This document shows, in pieces, positions 5,013 to 5,099 of a DNA stretch of 5,099 bases. Numbering within the stretch: the stretch's first letter is position 1; the number at the start of each line of letters is the position of its first letter. The stretch comes from Opitutaceae bacterium (GTDB taxonomy: Bacteria; Verrucomicrobiota; Verrucomicrobiae; Opitutales; Opitutaceae). Below the pieces are notes generated by a model that saw only the letters and a program-made list of their open reading frames with translations, did no database searches and was not told where the DNA came from. The translations under genes were made by a program, and so were the position numbers. The stretch spans positions 1 to 5,099 of the forward strand of contig JAISAX010000104.1 in NCBI GenBank assembly GCA_031266495.1, given 5' to 3'.

Positions 5013-5045
5013 TACCATCACCGCATCGCCTGGGGGGGCCCGCCG

Positions 5046-5099
<54 letters not shown>

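Overview
The window looks like a complete short contig from a GC-rich Gram-negative bacterium, most likely a verrucomicrobium of the Opitutaceae type. That placement is inferred from three things: a prepilin-type protein of the H-X9-DG kind, with 'AFTLVELL' at the processing site, which is common in the Planctomycetes/Verrucomicrobia group; a LacI-type regulator with the 'RPNPMVTALM' hinge and a 'DLDPGWKGIAGIDQ' C-terminal signature; and starts that mostly lack a Shine-Dalgarno sequence. No rRNA, tRNA or CRISPR is present. Both ends run into poly-G (12 and 53 bases), which is best read as a sequencing or assembly artefact.

Layout. 1-325: pyrimidine-rich leader with terminator-like hairpins and a T10 tract, no credible gene. 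326-1483 (+): galactokinase, complete, with an unusual sugar-binding motif. 1484-1720: non-coding, packed with perfect inverted repeats (a REP-like cluster) followed by a longer dyad. 1721-1972 (+): small ribbon-helix-helix antitoxin-like protein with no adjacent toxin. 1973-3034 (-): LacI/GalR-family regulator, convergent with the antitoxin gene with no gap between stop codons. 3035-3181: divergent intergenic region with a perfect palindrome. 3182-3409 and 3406-4197 (+): a two-gene unit, small protein plus zeta-toxin-like P-loop kinase, joined by an ATGA overlap and followed by a probable terminator. 4314-5012 (+): prepilin-type H-X9-DG protein.

The most interesting signal is the 14-base sequence ACTAAACATGTTTA, present exactly twice in direct orientation, at 3074-3087 in front of the LacI-type gene and at 4252-4265 in front of the prepilin gene. 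It contains a perfect palindrome and lies about 41-48 bases before each preferred start codon, so it is a good candidate operator for the regulator, linking lacI and the prepilin gene in one small regulon. The two copies also bracket the small-ORF/zeta-like unit exactly, and that unit is visibly less GC-rich than its surroundings. A second reading is therefore that a toxin-antitoxin-like cassette entered an ancestral divergent lacI/prepilin promoter and the site was duplicated. A second notable signal is a pair of abutting perfect hairpins (8-bp and 11-bp stems) inside the coding sequence for the prepilin leader, which makes that leader unusually long.
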